From the NCBI RefSeq assembly GCF_002102175.1, contig NZ_LQOX01000150.1, forward strand, positions 19,415-83,414: a DNA stretch of 64,000 nucleotides. Direction: 5' to 3'. Positions within the stretch are counted from its first letter, which is position 1. Each line of letters starts with the position of its first letter. The DNA is from Mycobacterium gastri. GTDB taxonomy: Bacteria; Actinomycetota; Actinomycetes; Mycobacteriales; Mycobacteriaceae. A program made the translations under genes and the position numbers. Below, piece by piece: positions 42,420 through 50,959 of this stretch. The notes under the pieces were generated by a model, which worked only from the letters and a program-made list of their open reading frames with translations, did no database searches and was not told where the DNA came from.

Positions 42420-42692
42420 CATTCATTCGTTACTGATCTGTCTGATCGCCCGGAGGCCTTGACCTATGCCTTTTGACGTGCAGAAATGCAGTTAATGGGG
42501 GCCGATCCTAATGTCGCGTAGGGGTGCATCGATTTCCCCTAACCCCCTAATGGGGTGATCCGGACGATCCCGATGGGTACCTGACTGACCGGGGGATCTG
42601 ACCCCGATTTCGGCGGGCTGCTGACTCCATAGCGTTTACGGCAGAGCGCCGGCCTTCTCGGCGAACAACTCCACACATTGAATTGAAGGGAC
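42420..42692 (+). promoter_or_regulatory. iniB control region
   Basis: 273 bp without a gene. It contains TTAATGGGGG (42492-42501), TTCCCCTAAC (42534-42543) and the inverted repeat ACCCC-CTAAT-GGGGT (42542-42556). Its core 13-mer is shared with 41764-41776 beyond the IniB-like gene. The iniBAC promoter responds to cell-wall inhibitors by family knowledge. A GAAGGGAC ribosome site precedes iniB. Confidence 0.6.
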
Positions 42693-45092
42693 ATGAACAT
42701 GACCTCGCTGGTCGACTACATCCTGAGCCTGTTCCGCAGTGAAGACGCGGCAAGGTCGTTCGTCGCCGCTCCAGGGCAGGCCATGACCAACGCCGGTTTG
42801 ATCAATGTGTCGCCCGCGGAGTTCTCGTCGGCCGCGGCCAGCGCGCTGCCTTTCCTTGATCTTGGTGCCGGTGACCCGATCGCTGGTTTACAGCAGGCGG
42901 TGGCCGATCAGCACGGCTTTGCGCTGGGATCTGAGGGGGGTCACATGTCTTCCACGGTTGTCGCGCAGCACGCCGGAGCCGTCATGAGCGGCGCCACCGC
43001 TGGCCGCGAGGGCCTGTTTGCGGGCGAGCTGGGCGCCTCCGCATCGAACGTCATCGCGACCGACGTAGGCGCCGGTTTGGCCACTGGGCTGACCAGTGGT
43101 TTAGGTGCCGGGGTCTGGAGCCAGAGCGGGCTGGGTTGGCAGACGGGTGCCAGCGGATTCGTTCCTGGTGTCGTTGTCACCGCCCCAACCGGAGGCTTTG
43201 GCAGTGAGGTGGGTCTGGGCTTCGGTGCTGGAGTCCAGGGTGCGATCGGTGCCCAGGTTGGTGCTGGGGTAGGCCTTGGGCTTGGCGCGCAGACGGGCTT
43301 GGGCGCCCAGGCTGGTCTAGATTTTTCTGCCGGTTTTCAGGCCGGAATTGGAGCTCACGTTGGGTCGGGCCTAGGTCTGGGTGCTCAGACGGATCTGGGC
43401 CTGCAGACCGGTGTGGGCTTTGGTCTTGGAGGCCAGGCAGCCGTTGGTGGTCAGGTTGGTGCCGGGCTGGGGTGGGGCCTTGGCGGCGGCATCGGTGGTG
43501 AGGCTGGTGGCGCCGTCGGTGGTGGTGCCGGGTTTGGCCTCGGTGGTCAGGCTGGTGCCGTGATTGGTGCTGGTGTTGGTGGTGGCATCAGCGGCGGCCT
43601 TGGTGGTCAGGCCGGTGGCGTGGTTGGTGCTGGTGTTGGTGGTCAGGCCGGTGGCGTGATTAGTGCTGGTGTTGGTGGTCAGGCCAGTGGCGTGATGGGT
43701 GCTGGTGTTGGTGGTCAGGCTGGCGGCGTGATTGGCGGCGGCGTCAGCGGCGACCTAGGTGGTCAAGCTGGTGGCGTGATTGGTGCTGGTGTTGGTGGTC
43801 AGGCCGGTGGCGTGATTAGTGCTGGTGTTGGTGGTCAGGCCAGTGGCGGCCTTGTAGGCAAGGTCGGTGTCGGGGGGCAAGGTGGCATGGGCAGCCAGGC
43901 CGGTGGCGCTGTTGGCGGAGCGGCGGGTATTGGAGGCCAGGCGGCTGTAAGTGCCGGTGGCGGTATCGCTGGCCAGGCCGCGGTCGCCAGTCAGGCGGGT
44001 ATCGCTGGCCAGGCCGCGGTCGCCAGTCAGGCGGGTATCGCAAGCCAGGCCGGCCTCGGCCTAGGCGGACAGGCAGCGATGAGCGGTGGCGCGGCGGCCT
44101 CAGCCGGTGGTGGGCTCGCCGGCGCAACCAACGTCAGCGGCCTGACCGGTGTTGGCGGCAACGCATCGCTGGGCGCAAGCGGCCAGGCCGGATTGATCGC
44201 CAGCGAAGGCGCTGCCCTGAATGGCGCAGCTACCCCGCACATTTCAGGTCCGTTGGGTGGCGTCGGCGCGGGCGGTCAAATCGGTGTTACCGGTGGTGCC
44301 AGCCTGGGCATTGGAGTGGGCGGCCGTAGCGACATCCTTAGCAGCGAAAGCACTGCCCTGGGTGCACACGCAGCACCTCAACCGGCGGGCCTAGCTTCAG
44401 CCGGGCCTGGCGCAAGCACCCATATCGGCGCGGGAGGTGGCACGGCTGCCGGGCTCGGCGGCACCGCGACCGGGCTGAGCGGTGGCACGGCTGCCGGGCT
44501 CGGCGGCACCGCGACCGGGCTGAGCGGTGGCACGGCTGCCGGGCTCGGCGGCACTGCTGCCGGGGTCGGCGGCGATACCAGCCTCGGTGGTCAAGCCGGG
44601 GTTGGCGGAACCGCGGCCGGCGGGGCGCATGGCGAGATCCTCGGCCACGAAGGCGCCGCGCTGGGCGGTGGCGGTGGCGGTGGCGTCAGCGGTGCTACCA
44701 CGCCAGCCGAGCCCGGACCGGCCATCCCCGCGGTCAACGGCCCCGTCATCCAGGGCGGTGCGGGCGCCGGGGCTGATGGCCAGGTGACGCCTCCGTCGGG
44801 CGGTGGTCCCGTCGTCCACAGCCCGGGCCCTGTCGGACTCGGTGGCATGAATGCCCCCGTGATCAACGCACCGGCTCCATATGCCCCAATTCCGACGCCG
44901 GCACCGGGGCCGACTCCTCCGGTTGAGCACACACCGGTGCTGACACCGCAAGAGCAGGTGTCGGTGGAACCGCCCGCCCAGCATGCGCCGCCGAGCGCCT
45001 CGGTGTTCGGTAATGAGCCGCCGATGCCGCACACGCCGCCAGTGCACACCGAGCCGCCGTCGCCCGGCCCGGCCGGCCCGCACGGGTTCTGA
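42693..45092 (+). CDS. iniB: IniB, Gly/Ala-rich cell-wall-stress protein (expanded)
   Basis: A 799-residue protein with the IniB N-terminal helix (SLVDYILSLFRSEDAARSFVAAPGQAM), followed by a very long Gly/Ala/Val/Gln-rich repeat region and a Pro-rich C-terminus (PVEHTPVLTPQEQ, PPSPGPAGPHGF). The M. tuberculosis protein is ~480 residues from memory, so this one is expanded. The repeat DNA includes a ~36-bp unit (GAGVGGQAGGVI at about 43560-43850) and a 45-bp unit at 44436-44570. It is induced by isoniazid and ethambutol in the family. There is no signal peptide. ATG 42693, with a second Met at 42699. Confidence 0.93.
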   Translation: MNMTSLVDYILSLFRSEDAARSFVAAPGQAMTNAGLINVSPAEFSSAAASALPFLDLGAGDPIAGLQQAVADQHGFALGSEGGHMSSTVVAQHAGAVMSGATAGREGLFAGELGASASNVIATDVGAGLATGLTSGLGAGVWSQSGLGWQTGASGFVPGVVVTAPTGGFGSEVGLGFGAGVQGAIGAQVGAGVGLGLGAQTGLGAQAGLDFSAGFQAGIGAHVGSGLGLGAQTDLGLQTGVGFGLGGQAAVGGQVGAGLGWGLGGGIGGEAGGAVGGGAGFGLGGQAGAVIGAGVGGGISGGLGGQAGGVVGAGVGGQAGGVISAGVGGQASGVMGAGVGGQAGGVIGGGVSGDLGGQAGGVIGAGVGGQAGGVISAGVGGQASGGLVGKVGVGGQGGMGSQAGGAVGGAAGIGGQAAVSAGGGIAGQAAVASQAGIAGQAAVASQAGIASQAGLGLGGQAAMSGGAAASAGGGLAGATNVSGLTGVGGNASLGASGQAGLIASEGAALNGAATPHISGPLGGVGAGGQIGVTGGASLGIGVGGRSDILSSESTALGAHAAPQPAGLASAGPGASTHIGAGGGTAAGLGGTATGLSGGTAAGLGGTATGLSGGTAAGLGGTAAGVGGDTSLGGQAGVGGTAAGGAHGEILGHEGAALGGGGGGGVSGATTPAEPGPAIPAVNGPVIQGGAGAGADGQVTPPSGGGPVVHSPGPVGLGGMNAPVINAPAPYAPIPTPAPGPTPPVEHTPVLTPQEQVSVEPPAQHAPPSASVFGNEPPMPHTPPVHTEPPSPGPAGPHGF
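44436..44570 (+). repeat. 45-bp tandem repeat inside iniB
   Basis: Three copies of a 45-bp unit starting at 44436, 44481 and 44526 (the third diverges at its end), coding for GGTAAGLGGTATGLS. Together with the 36-bp units upstream it explains the extra length of IniB. A likely length-variable locus. Confidence 0.75.
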
Positions 45093-45114
45093 TTCGCCGG
45101 AACCGGCGCGGCCA

Positions 45115-45147
45115 AACCGGCGGGGACCTTCGTGGTCCCCGCCGGTT
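45115..45147 (+). terminator. Perfect 14-bp hairpin between iniB and iniA
   Basis: AACCGGCGGGGACC and GGTCCCCGCCGGTT pair without a mismatch around the loop TTCGT, 22 bp after the iniB stop and 47 bp before the iniA start. There is no T-tract. It may act as a partial terminator or mRNA-processing/stability element setting the ratio of IniB to IniA/IniC. Confidence 0.65.
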
Positions 45148-45194
45148 CGTGCGCCTAACGTGATTGCAGGCGATCGAGAAAGTGGGGCAGTGCG

Positions 45195-47018
45195 GTGACT
45201 CAACCCGATGACCCGCGTCGGGTCGGTGTAATCGTCGAGCTGATCGATCACGCCATCGCGATCGCAGAACTCAACGAACGCGGTGATTTGGTGCGACGGT
45301 TGAGGCGCGCCCGCGCGCGGATCACCGACCCGCAGATCCGGGTGGTGATCGCCGGCCAGCTCAAACAGGGGAAGAGCCAACTGCTCAATGCGTTGCTCAA
45401 TCTGCCGGTCGCGCGGGTGGGAGACGACGAGGCCACCGTCGTGATCACCGTCGTCAGCTACAGCGCCCAGCCGTCGGCCCGGATCATCCTGGCGGCGGGG
45501 CCCAATGGTGAGACGACCGCCGTTGACATCCCGGTCGACGACATCACCACCGACCTGCGTCGGGCCCCGCAGGCCCACGGCCGCGCCGTACTTCGAGTGG
45601 AGATCGGCGCGCCCAGTCCACTGCTTCAGGGCGGGCTGACGTTCATCGACACCCCCGGTGTGGGCGGCCACGGGCAGCCGCATCTGTCGGCGACACTGGG
45701 TCTGCTGCCCGACGCCGACGCGCTGCTGATGGTCAGCGATGCCAGCCAGGAATTCACCGCACCGGAGATGTGGTTTCTCCGCAAGGCCCACCAGGTCTGT
45801 CCGGTCGGGGCGGTGGTGGCCACCAAAACCGACCTGTACCCGCATTGGCGCGAGATCGTCAACACCAATGCCATGCACCTGCAGCGCGCCCGCGTGCCCA
45901 TGCCGATCATCGGAGTTTCGTCGCTGTTGCGCAGCCACGCCGTCACGCTGAACGACAAGGAACTCAACGAAGAATCCAACTTCCCGGCGATCGTGAAGTT
46001 CCTCAGCGAGAAGGTGCTGTCTCGGGAGAACGACCGGGTCCGCGACGAAGTCCTACGTGAAATACATTCGGCGGCAGAGCAATTAGCGATATCTGTCGGT
46101 TCGGAATTGTCGGTCGTCAACGACCCGGCGGTGCGGGACCGGCTGGCTTCCGACTTGGAGCGGCGCAAGCGCGAAGCCCAGGATGCGCTGCAGCAGACCG
46201 CGTTGTGGCAGCAGGTGCTCAACGACGGTTTCACCGACCTGAGCACCGACGTGGACCACGATTTGCGGGCGCGCTTCCGGGCAGTCACCGAAGATGCTGA
46301 GCGGCAAATCGATTCGTGTGACCCGACGCTGCACTGGGCTGAGATCGGCGCCGACGTGGAAAACGCGATCGCCACCGCAGTGGGGGACAACTTTGTCTGG
46401 GCATATCAGCGCGCCGAAGCACTGGCTGACGACGTCGCCCGCTCGTTCGCCGATGCAGGGCTGGATTCGGTGATGTCCCCGGAGCTGAGCAAGCGCGCTA
46501 TGGGCGCCGATTTCGGCGAGCTCAAGGCGCTGGCCCGGCTGGAATCCAAACCGGCCGGCAAGGCCCAGAAAATGGTCACCGGCTTGCGGGGTTCCTACGG
46601 CGGCGTTGTGATGATCGGGATGTTGTCCTCGGTGGCCGGTCTCGGTCTGTTCAACCCCGTGTCGGTGGGGGCCGGGCTGATACTTGGCCGCATGGCCTAC
46701 AAGGAAGACAAGGAGAATCGGCTGCTGCGGGCCCGCGCCGAGGCCAAGACCAATGTGCGCCGTTTCGTCGACGACGTCTCGTTCGTGGTCGGCAAAGAAT
46801 CGCGCGACCGGCTCAAGATGATTCAGCGCACGCTACGCGACCACTACCGCGAGCTCGCCAACGAGCTCACCCGATCGTTGAATGAATCCCTGCAAGCCAC
46901 CGTCACCGCGGCGCACCTGGAAGAAGCCGAGCGCGACAACAGGATTCGCGAACTCGAGCGACAGCTCGACATCCTGAACCAGGTGACCGACAACCTGCGC
47001 AAGTTGAAGCCGTGCTGA
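45195..47018 (+). CDS. iniA: IniA, bacterial dynamin-like GTPase
   Basis: A 607-residue dynamin-family GTPase. G1 P-loop G54-x4-G-K-S61 (GQLKQGKS), G3 D152-T-P-G155, and G4 T210-K-T-D213 are present. A hydrophobic paired segment at about 472-505 (GGVVMIGMLSSVAGLGLFNPVS...LILGRMAY) is the membrane-insertion paddle, followed by a coiled-coil C-terminus. IniA remodels the plasma membrane and is linked to tolerance of isoniazid and ethambutol. Start GTG 45195. It lies in an operon with iniC, 16 bp apart, and is separated from iniB by a strong hairpin. Confidence 0.95.
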   Translation: MTQPDDPRRVGVIVELIDHAIAIAELNERGDLVRRLRRARARITDPQIRVVIAGQLKQGKSQLLNALLNLPVARVGDDEATVVITVVSYSAQPSARIILAAGPNGETTAVDIPVDDITTDLRRAPQAHGRAVLRVEIGAPSPLLQGGLTFIDTPGVGGHGQPHLSATLGLLPDADALLMVSDASQEFTAPEMWFLRKAHQVCPVGAVVATKTDLYPHWREIVNTNAMHLQRARVPMPIIGVSSLLRSHAVTLNDKELNEESNFPAIVKFLSEKVLSRENDRVRDEVLREIHSAAEQLAISVGSELSVVNDPAVRDRLASDLERRKREAQDALQQTALWQQVLNDGFTDLSTDVDHDLRARFRAVTEDAERQIDSCDPTLHWAEIGADVENAIATAVGDNFVWAYQRAEALADDVARSFADAGLDSVMSPELSKRAMGADFGELKALARLESKPAGKAQKMVTGLRGSYGGVVMIGMLSSVAGLGLFNPVSVGAGLILGRMAYKEDKENRLLRARAEAKTNVRRFVDDVSFVVGKESRDRLKMIQRTLRDHYRELANELTRSLNESLQATVTAAHLEEAERDNRIRELERQLDILNQVTDNLRKLKPC

Positions 47019-47034
47019 CACCCTTGGGACGAGA

Positions 47035-48516
47035 GTGAGCACAACCGATCGGGTTCGCGCGATTCTGGGCGGAACCGTCGAGGCATACCGGGGCGAGCCG
47101 GCCTACCGGCAGCGGGCAGATGTCTTCTACGAGCTCGAACGCATCGGGGCGCGGCTGGGCGAACCGATCCGTATCGCGCTGGCCGGCACGCTCAAGGCGG
47201 GCAAATCCACTCTGGTCAACGCACTCGTCGGCGACGACATTGCCCCGACCGATGCCACCGAGGCAACCCGGATCGTGACCTGGTTCCGGCACGGTCCGGC
47301 TCCAAGGGTCACCGCCAACCACCGCGGCGGACGGCGCACGAATGTGCCGATCACGCATCGGGGTGGTCTGAGTTTCGACTTGAGCCGGCTCAATCCGGCC
47401 GACATCGTCGACCTCGACGTCGAGTGGCCAGCCCAAGAACTGGTCGGCGCTACCATCATCGACACCCCCGGAACGTCGTCGCTGGCGCGCGAAACCTCCG
47501 AGCGAACCGTACGGCTCTTGGTACCCGCCGACGGGGTGCCGCGGGTGGACGCGGTGGTGTTCCTGTTACGCACTCTCAACGCCGCAGACATCGCCCTGCT
47601 CAAGCAGATCGGCGGGCTCGTGGGTGGCTCGGCGGGAGCGCTGGGAATCATCGGTGTGGCTTCGCGGGCTGACGAAATAGGTGCGGGGCGCATCGATGCC
47701 ATGGTCTCGGCCAAGGATGTGGCCACGCGGTTCACCGGTGAGCTGAGTCGCACTGGCGTCTGTCAGGCGGTGGTGCCGGTGTCCGGGCTGCTTGCGCTGA
47801 CCGCGCGCACGTTGCGCCAGGCCGAATTTTCCGCGTTGAAGAAGCTGGCCGGAGCCGACAGCACCGAACTCAACAAAGCCCTGCTGAGCGTGGATCGTTT
47901 CGTCCGGCCGGACAGTCCGTTACCGGTGGATGCGGGCACCCGCGCGCAGCTGCTCGAGCGGTTCGGCATGTTCGGTATCCGTATTTCGATTGCCCTGCTG
48001 GCGGCCGGTATCACCGATTCGTCAGGACTGGCGGCCGAATTGCTGGAGCGCAGCGGGCTGGTGGAACTTCGCAATGTGATCGATCAGCAGTTCGCGCAAC
48101 GCGCCGACATGCTCAAGGCGCATACCGCGCTGGTGTCCTTGCGTCGGTTCGTGCAGCTGCGCCCGGTCATGGCGACGCCGTACGTGATCGCCGACATCGA
48201 CCCGCTGCTGGCCGACACCCACGCCTTCGAGGAGCTCCGAGTGCTGAGCCTGTTGCCGTCGCGGACAACGACATTGAACGAGGACGAACTTATGTCGCTG
48301 CGCCGCATCATCGGTGGCTCGGGGACCAGTCCGGCAGCCCGGCTGGGGCTGAGTCCGGAGAACTGCCATGACGGTCCGCGCGCCGCATTCGCCGCGGTGC
48401 AGCGTTGGCGCCGCCGAGCCGAACATCCGCTCAACGATCCATTCACCACCAGGGCCTGTCGCGCGGCGGTGCGCAGTGCGGAGGCAATGGTGGCCGGATT
48501 CGCCGCACGGCGCTGA
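47035..48516 (+). CDS. iniC: IniC, dynamin-like GTPase partner of IniA
   Basis: A 493-residue GTPase with G51-T-L-K-A-G-K-S58 as P-loop and D143-T-P-G146 as G3. It lacks an obvious long membrane paddle, so it is probably the shorter partner of IniA, as known for the family. Start GTG 47035 follows GACGAGAGT. The C-terminus ends in AEAMVAGFAARR. Its stop lies 4 bp from the stop of the converging Hsp70-like gene, so the two transcripts run into each other. Confidence 0.95.
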   Translation: MSTTDRVRAILGGTVEAYRGEPAYRQRADVFYELERIGARLGEPIRIALAGTLKAGKSTLVNALVGDDIAPTDATEATRIVTWFRHGPAPRVTANHRGGRRTNVPITHRGGLSFDLSRLNPADIVDLDVEWPAQELVGATIIDTPGTSSLARETSERTVRLLVPADGVPRVDAVVFLLRTLNAADIALLKQIGGLVGGSAGALGIIGVASRADEIGAGRIDAMVSAKDVATRFTGELSRTGVCQAVVPVSGLLALTARTLRQAEFSALKKLAGADSTELNKALLSVDRFVRPDSPLPVDAGTRAQLLERFGMFGIRISIALLAAGITDSSGLAAELLERSGLVELRNVIDQQFAQRADMLKAHTALVSLRRFVQLRPVMATPYVIADIDPLLADTHAFEELRVLSLLPSRTTTLNEDELMSLRRIIGGSGTSPAARLGLSPENCHDGPRAAFAAVQRWRRRAEHPLNDPFTTRACRAAVRSAEAMVAGFAARR

Positions 48517-48520
48517 CCCG

Positions 48521-50275
48521 TTAGGCCCCCGGCGCCGCCGTGGTCGGCGTGACGGGCGCGGCTGTCGTTGTCGGCGGCTGTTGAGTGGTCGTCGGCGGCG
48601 CGGTAGTCGTCGGCGGCGCGGTCGTGGTCGTCGGTTTGGTGGTGGTCGGCTGGGTCGTTGTCGTGGTCGGCGGAGCAGTCGTCGTGGTAGTGGTGGTAGT
48701 CGTCGGCGGCGGCGACGTGGTGGTGGTGGTCGGCGGGGCGGTTGTCGTGGTGGCCGGCGGTGGCGGCGGCGTTGCGGTGCTTGGTGTTATCACCGTCACC
48801 GTGGGGCTGTTGTTCGGCCCGACCACCGTCACCGTCTGCGGTGTCGGCGGGGGCACCGGCGATGTGGTGTTGACCGGCTTGCTTTTGCTTGGGCCCAGTG
48901 TCAGCCCCAACACCACCGCGACCAGTATGGCCAACCCTGCCGCGGCCAGGCTGAAGACCACGGCAGCGCGTTTGTACCACGGCAGAGGTTCACCTTGAGT
49001 ATCCGGCGGCTGGTCGCGCCTATCATCGAAAGCCGTTGCGGTGCGACCGTATTCACCAGTGGCATCGGGGCCGGTGTAGGGGACCGGTTCATTGCCGGTG
49101 TTGGCGTCCTCGGACCAGGCCAGCGGGACATTGGCCGGTTCGGTGGCGGGTGGGTTGACCCACGCCGCCGGCGCTGCCTCGGTGGGGACGACCGCGCCGA
49201 CGATATGAGTAGGTGCGTCGACGGCGGGTCCGGCACCGGTCGGGGCACCCGCTGACGACTGTGCTTGGCCGAGCAGGCCCGCGCCGATCGCGGCGCTGGA
49301 CGACGGCTGCGGCGCGGTGAAGACGGGCACCTGCAAGCGTTCCGACAGGCGGGTGGTGACCAGCGGGATCGCGGCGCCGCCGCCGGCGGTGGCCACGGCG
49401 GCCAGGGCGGCCCGAAATCCGTTGCGCTGCAATATCTCTTCGACAAAGCCGACGAAACGGTCCAGCGGGGTGGCGATCAGTTGCTCAAAATCATTGCGCG
49501 ACAGCCGAACCGCCTCGCCGCCGCCGGTGGCAATGGTGGCCGTCATCAGTGCCGACAATTGCTCCTTGGCGGACCGGCATCCGCCGAGCAGACGCGTCAC
49601 CGACCCCATGCGGGTGGCGGTGCCCGACACTTCGGTGCTGTCGACTTCGGGGGCCACTCTGAGCAGGTGGCCCAGGACAAGCTGGTCGATTTCGTCGCCG
49701 GAGAACTCGCGGTACCGAAACGTCGGGCCGATCTGGCGGAGATTCGAACCGGCGTCGGCCAAGGTTACGCTCGTGCCCCCGGCGCCGAAGTCGCACAGCG
49801 CGACGACGCCACTCGTCGGACATCCGGGCCTGGCGTGCAGCGCGGCCAGTGAGGCCGTGGCATCGGAGATCACCGTCGCAGGCACGCCGTCGGGCGCCAA
49901 TGCGGGCTGGCTCAGCAGTGCTCCGCGCAGCGCGGCGAACTGGCCTTCGGACCAGTAGGCCGGAGCCGCGATGGTGATCGGGGCGCCGTAGCCGACGGTT
50001 CGTGCCATGGCGTTGAGTGCTTCCACCGTGAGGGCCTCGCCCTGATGCCTGGTCCCGTCGGCCGCCACCAGCGGAGCCGGGTCGCCGACCCGCTCGACAA
50101 AACTGCGCAACACTAGTCCCGGCTCGGCACTGTCCGGATTCTCTTCTGGCAGGCCCACTTCGGCTGCCCGACGCTCGAACAGCCGTAACACCGATGCCCG
50201 GCGCACCGGGGTGCCGTCCGCCCGGGCCGCGACCAGGTTGGCCACCCCGATGGACAACCCGAGCGAAATGCTCAT
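48521..50275 (-). CDS. Second Hsp70/actin-like ATPase with membrane anchor and Thr/Pro tail
   Basis: A 584-residue paralog of the gene at 4952. The N-terminal ATPase-like domain contains MSISLGLSIGVANLVAA, VVALCDFGAGGTSVTLADAG and AAVATAGGGAAIPLVTTRLS, the Hsp70-type phosphate and adenosine motifs. The peptide-binding domain is absent. A Pro-rich linker leads to one membrane span at about 437-460 (AAVVFSLAAAGLAILVAVV). The tail of ~110 residues is Thr/Pro-rich (TTTTAPPTTTTT repeats, ending APVTPTTAAPGA). The ATG at 50275 has GGGGGTGCGAG before it. It sits next to iniC in opposite orientation. Role unknown, possibly linked to the envelope. Confidence 0.8.
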   Translation of the reverse strand: MSISLGLSIGVANLVAARADGTPVRRASVLRLFERRAAEVGLPEENPDSAEPGLVLRSFVERVGDPAPLVAADGTRHQGEALTVEALNAMARTVGYGAPITIAAPAYWSEGQFAALRGALLSQPALAPDGVPATVISDATASLAALHARPGCPTSGVVALCDFGAGGTSVTLADAGSNLRQIGPTFRYREFSGDEIDQLVLGHLLRVAPEVDSTEVSGTATRMGSVTRLLGGCRSAKEQLSALMTATIATGGGEAVRLSRNDFEQLIATPLDRFVGFVEEILQRNGFRAALAAVATAGGGAAIPLVTTRLSERLQVPVFTAPQPSSSAAIGAGLLGQAQSSAGAPTGAGPAVDAPTHIVGAVVPTEAAPAAWVNPPATEPANVPLAWSEDANTGNEPVPYTGPDATGEYGRTATAFDDRRDQPPDTQGEPLPWYKRAAVVFSLAAAGLAILVAVVLGLTLGPSKSKPVNTTSPVPPPTPQTVTVVGPNNSPTVTVITPSTATPPPPPATTTTAPPTTTTTSPPPTTTTTTTTTAPPTTTTTQPTTTKPTTTTAPPTTTAPPTTTQQPPTTTAAPVTPTTAAPGA

Positions 50276-50364
50276 CTCGCACCCCCTGTGGTCCATTGCT
50301 TGCCGGCGATCGGTGGCCGACGGCCGTTCCCCACGATAGCCGCCGTCGAAGCGCAGCGATCGGC

Positions 50365-50889
50365 TCAGAGGCCGGGCGGCAAGTTGATCACGGTCGGTAT
50401 CGGCAGCGTGATCCGCGGCGGCAGAGTCGGCAACGCCCCGGGCGACGGGTTGGCCCCCGTCGTCGCCGTCGTCGCCGTTGTCGGTGCCGTGGTGGTCGTG
50501 GTCGTTGTCGGCGACGTGGTGGTCGTGGTTGTGGTCGTCGGTGCCGTGGTGGTGGTGGTCGTCGTGGTGGTCGTGGTCGTGGTCCGGGTGGTCGTGGTCG
50601 GTGCCGTGGTGGTCGTCGGCGGCGTGGTGGTGGTGACGGTGAGGGTGGTGGTGACCGACGCGGGGGTGGGGCGTCCGTGCGCAAGCTGGATGATGCCGTA
50701 GACGATCACCGCGATGAGGGCCGCGATCAGTACGCCCCAGCCGACCAATGCCAGCGGTTTGCGCCATCCCGGGGTGCCGGGCTCAGGTTGCGGCTGTTGT
50801 CCGTGTCCGCGCGGGCCGTCGCCGTATCCGTAGTTGCCGTAGACGGTCGGGTCATCGGCGCCGTAATCGGGCGGGTCGTACCTTGCCAC
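50365..50889 (-). CDS. MARY-type Thr-rich single-pass membrane protein
   Basis: A 174-residue protein beginning MARYDPPDYG with a Tyr/Gly/Pro-rich cytoplasmic part. A membrane span lies at 47-70 (ALVGWGVLIAALIAVIVYGIIQLA), followed by a long Thr-rich stretch (TTTTT blocks) and a terminus LPPRITLPIPTVINLPPGL. It is a paralog of the next gene. Similar layout to the other Pro/Thr-tailed proteins of the window. The GTG/ATG codon order gives ATG 50889. Function unknown. The Thr tail is likely surface-exposed and possibly glycosylated, by inference. Confidence 0.72.
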   Translation of the reverse strand: MARYDPPDYGADDPTVYGNYGYGDGPRGHGQQPQPEPGTPGWRKPLALVGWGVLIAALIAVIVYGIIQLAHGRPTPASVTTTLTVTTTTPPTTTTAPTTTTRTTTTTTTTTTTTTAPTTTTTTTTSPTTTTTTTAPTTATTATTGANPSPGALPTLPPRITLPIPTVINLPPGL

Positions 50890-50959
50890 GGCCGCAGATG
50901 CTAGCCCGCGACGGCCTCCGGCATACGGCAGCCACGCGGGCCGTTACCGATCAGCAGCC

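Noticed and set aside
44397..45938. 513-codon minus-strand frame over iniB and iniA
   Set aside because: It shadows the Gly-rich repeat of iniB and the iniA start. No motif and no ribosome site.
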